Shown here: one piece after another, positions 63,093 through 64,000 of the stretch | Layout: each line of letters begins with the position of its first letter | Numbering within the stretch: position 1 is the stretch's first letter | DNA from: Xenorhabdus ishibashii | GTDB taxonomy: Bacteria; Pseudomonadota; Gammaproteobacteria; Enterobacterales; Enterobacteriaceae | NCBI RefSeq assembly: GCF_002632755.1 | Contig: NZ_NJAK01000001.1 | Coordinates: 1,116,001 to 1,180,000 of the forward strand | Direction: 5' to 3' | DNA length: 64,000 nt | The notes under the pieces: generated by a model | What the model saw: only the letters and a program-made list of their open reading frames with translations | What the model was told of the DNA's origin: nothing | Databases searched by the model: none | Translations under genes and position numbers: made by a program

Positions 63093-64000
63093 TTAAAAAC
63101 CAGCAGGTTCAACAACTAACTGTCCGGCAACGCCACGATCTGCCATCTCCAATATCTGGCTGGAATACATGAAAGGAAAATGCTCATAAGAGGGCTGCAT
63201 CATATTAACCAGCAATTCAGCACGACTATCAATCCAGACAGTATCTTTCCAGCCATAATCCTGTGGTTCTGGACGGTTACCATTCAGGCTGATGACTTTA
63301 AACCTTACCCCTTCAATATGGAAAGGCTGGGGCACTGACGTTGTGACGACCCAACGTTCCCATGCGTCTTGTTGGCTTGTGATATCGATTCGATGTTCAT
63401 TCAGCAGTGAGCCATTAATCCCTTGAGAATAATCTCCCAAATCAATCTGACGACTTTGAATGGAAGAGTTGATTTGTGGATTATCAACGATAAGCTGAGT
63501 CGGTAGTTGCTCTGTCACCAAAGGAAGTAACCCACTGGCTTTCAGGGTTAATACTGTTGTTGATAACAGTTTAGTTGAAGGCTCAAACAAGCCTTTCAAA
63601 CGATCGATTACACCAGCAGATTCCCCCGCGGTAATGGTAACACTCTCCACTTTCGACATATCAATCAAAACTTCACGACGTTCTCCCGGTGCAAGTGACA
63701 ATAATTGTACTGCCACCGGAGCAGGCAGCAGACCTTGATCAGTGGCAATCATGTAGAAAGGACGACCATCACTGAGCTGCAATTGATATCGTCGGGCATT
63801 AGATGCATTCAGGAAACGTAACCTGATCCAGCCTCTGGCTACTTCCACAAAAGGATTTTCGACACCATTAACCAGCAGAGTATCACCAAGAAAGCCTTGA
63901 TTGGCTGGCGGGTTATATTGCGGTACACCAAAATTATCCAATCGCTTGTCTTGCAAAATAACAGGAAAATCATCGACACCATAATGTCTTGGCAAAGGCA
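63093..64000 (-). CDS. ftsP: Cell division protein FtsP (SufI), C-terminal part (truncated by window edge)
   Basis: About 302 codons of the C-terminal two thirds are present, continuing beyond the right edge. It is a cupredoxin-fold, multicopper-oxidase-like periplasmic protein exported by the Tat system that stabilises the divisome under stress. Matches to E. coli FtsP include HYGVDDFPVILQDKRLDNFG, LLVNGVENPFVEVARGW, LAPGERREVLIDMS and MADRGVAGQLVVEP at the end. The copper-ligand positions are not conserved (QPFHIEGVRF in place of a His-rich motif), as in other FtsP proteins. The Tat signal lies outside the window. Confidence 0.95.
   Translation of the reverse strand, partial: PLPRHYGVDDFPVILQDKRLDNFGVPQYNPPANQGFLGDTLLVNGVENPFVEVARGWIRLRFLNASNARRYQLQLSDGRPFYMIATDQGLLPAPVAVQLLSLAPGERREVLIDMSKVESVTITAGESAGVIDRLKGLFEPSTKLLSTTVLTLKASGLLPLVTEQLPTQLIVDNPQINSSIQSRQIDLGDYSQGINGSLLNEHRIDITSQQDAWERWVVTTSVPQPFHIEGVRFKVISLNGNRPEPQDYGWKDTVWIDSRAELLVNMMQPSYEHFPFMYSSQILEMADRGVAGQLVVEPAGF

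Overview
The window is a contiguous piece of a gammaproteobacterial chromosome of the order Enterobacterales. Almost every core gene aligns by eye along its whole length with its Escherichia coli counterpart. The gene order, the moderate-to-low GC with very AT-rich intergenic DNA, and a serralysin/Inh/type I secretion locus of the kind known from entomopathogenic Photorhabdus and Xenorhabdus point to the Morganellaceae, most likely Xenorhabdus. The genus is an inference; no rRNA gene is present to settle it.

Layout. (1) 1-13.1 kb, minus strand: the envelope and isoprenoid block dnaE (5' part), rnhB, lpxB, lpxA, fabZ, lpxD, skp, bamA, rseP, cdsA, uppS, dxr, frr, then pyrH, tsf and rpsB up to 15.9 kb with a conserved rpsB leader. 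(2) 16.3-20.8 kb, plus strand: map, glnD, dapD. (3) 20.9-30.4 kb: an unrecognised gene, a DUF3461 gene, yqcA-truC-yqcC, a CsrB-type regulatory RNA with an upstream GacA/UvrY-like palindrome, syd, a cholesterol-oxidase-like flavoprotein inserted between syd and queF, then queF, ppnN and xni. (4) 30.5-39.3 kb, minus strand: the prt locus, read prtA (serralysin), inh (inhibitor), two inserted genes, then prtB-prtC-prtD (type I secretion ABC, adaptor and outer-membrane proteins). (5) 39.8-44.5 kb: rlmM, a YgdD-like gene, gcvA, the GcvB small RNA, csdA and csdE. (6) 44.5-47.9 kb: a small accessory patch with an internally deleted IS630-type element, a McbG/Qnr-like pentapeptide-repeat gene, a broken integrase and a PMT/ArnT-like glycosyltransferase. 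(7) 48.2-64 kb: polB, rapA, rluA, djlA (minus), lptD-surA-pdxA-rsmA-apaG-apaH, folA (minus) and the 3' part of ftsP (minus).

The most unusual part is 35.2-37.4 kb. Between the protease inhibitor gene and the ABC transporter gene sit two genes with a 4-base ATGA overlap. The first encodes a predicted permuted papain-like (NlpC/P60 or LRAT-like) enzyme, with His98 and Cys186 candidates, followed by calcium-binding repeats and a C-terminus ending EAIL, which resembles the DFIV end of the serralysin. The second encodes an exported Sel1/TPR protein. I read them as a candidate type I secreted effector with a periplasmic immunity partner, under a possible Fur box. Upstream of them lies a 106-base relic about 91 percent identical to the inside of prtB, and this relic supplies the last codons and stop of inh. 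That is direct evidence that the module arrived by recombination within the locus.

Together the window shows a conserved outer-membrane biogenesis block (LPS lipid A, BamA, Skp, SurA, LptD), global regulators (CsrB, GcvA/GcvB, GlnD), and accessory genes fitting an insect-associated lifestyle: a secreted protease, a possible contact or secreted toxin, a sterol-oxidase-like enzyme and a gyrase-protection-like pentapeptide protein.
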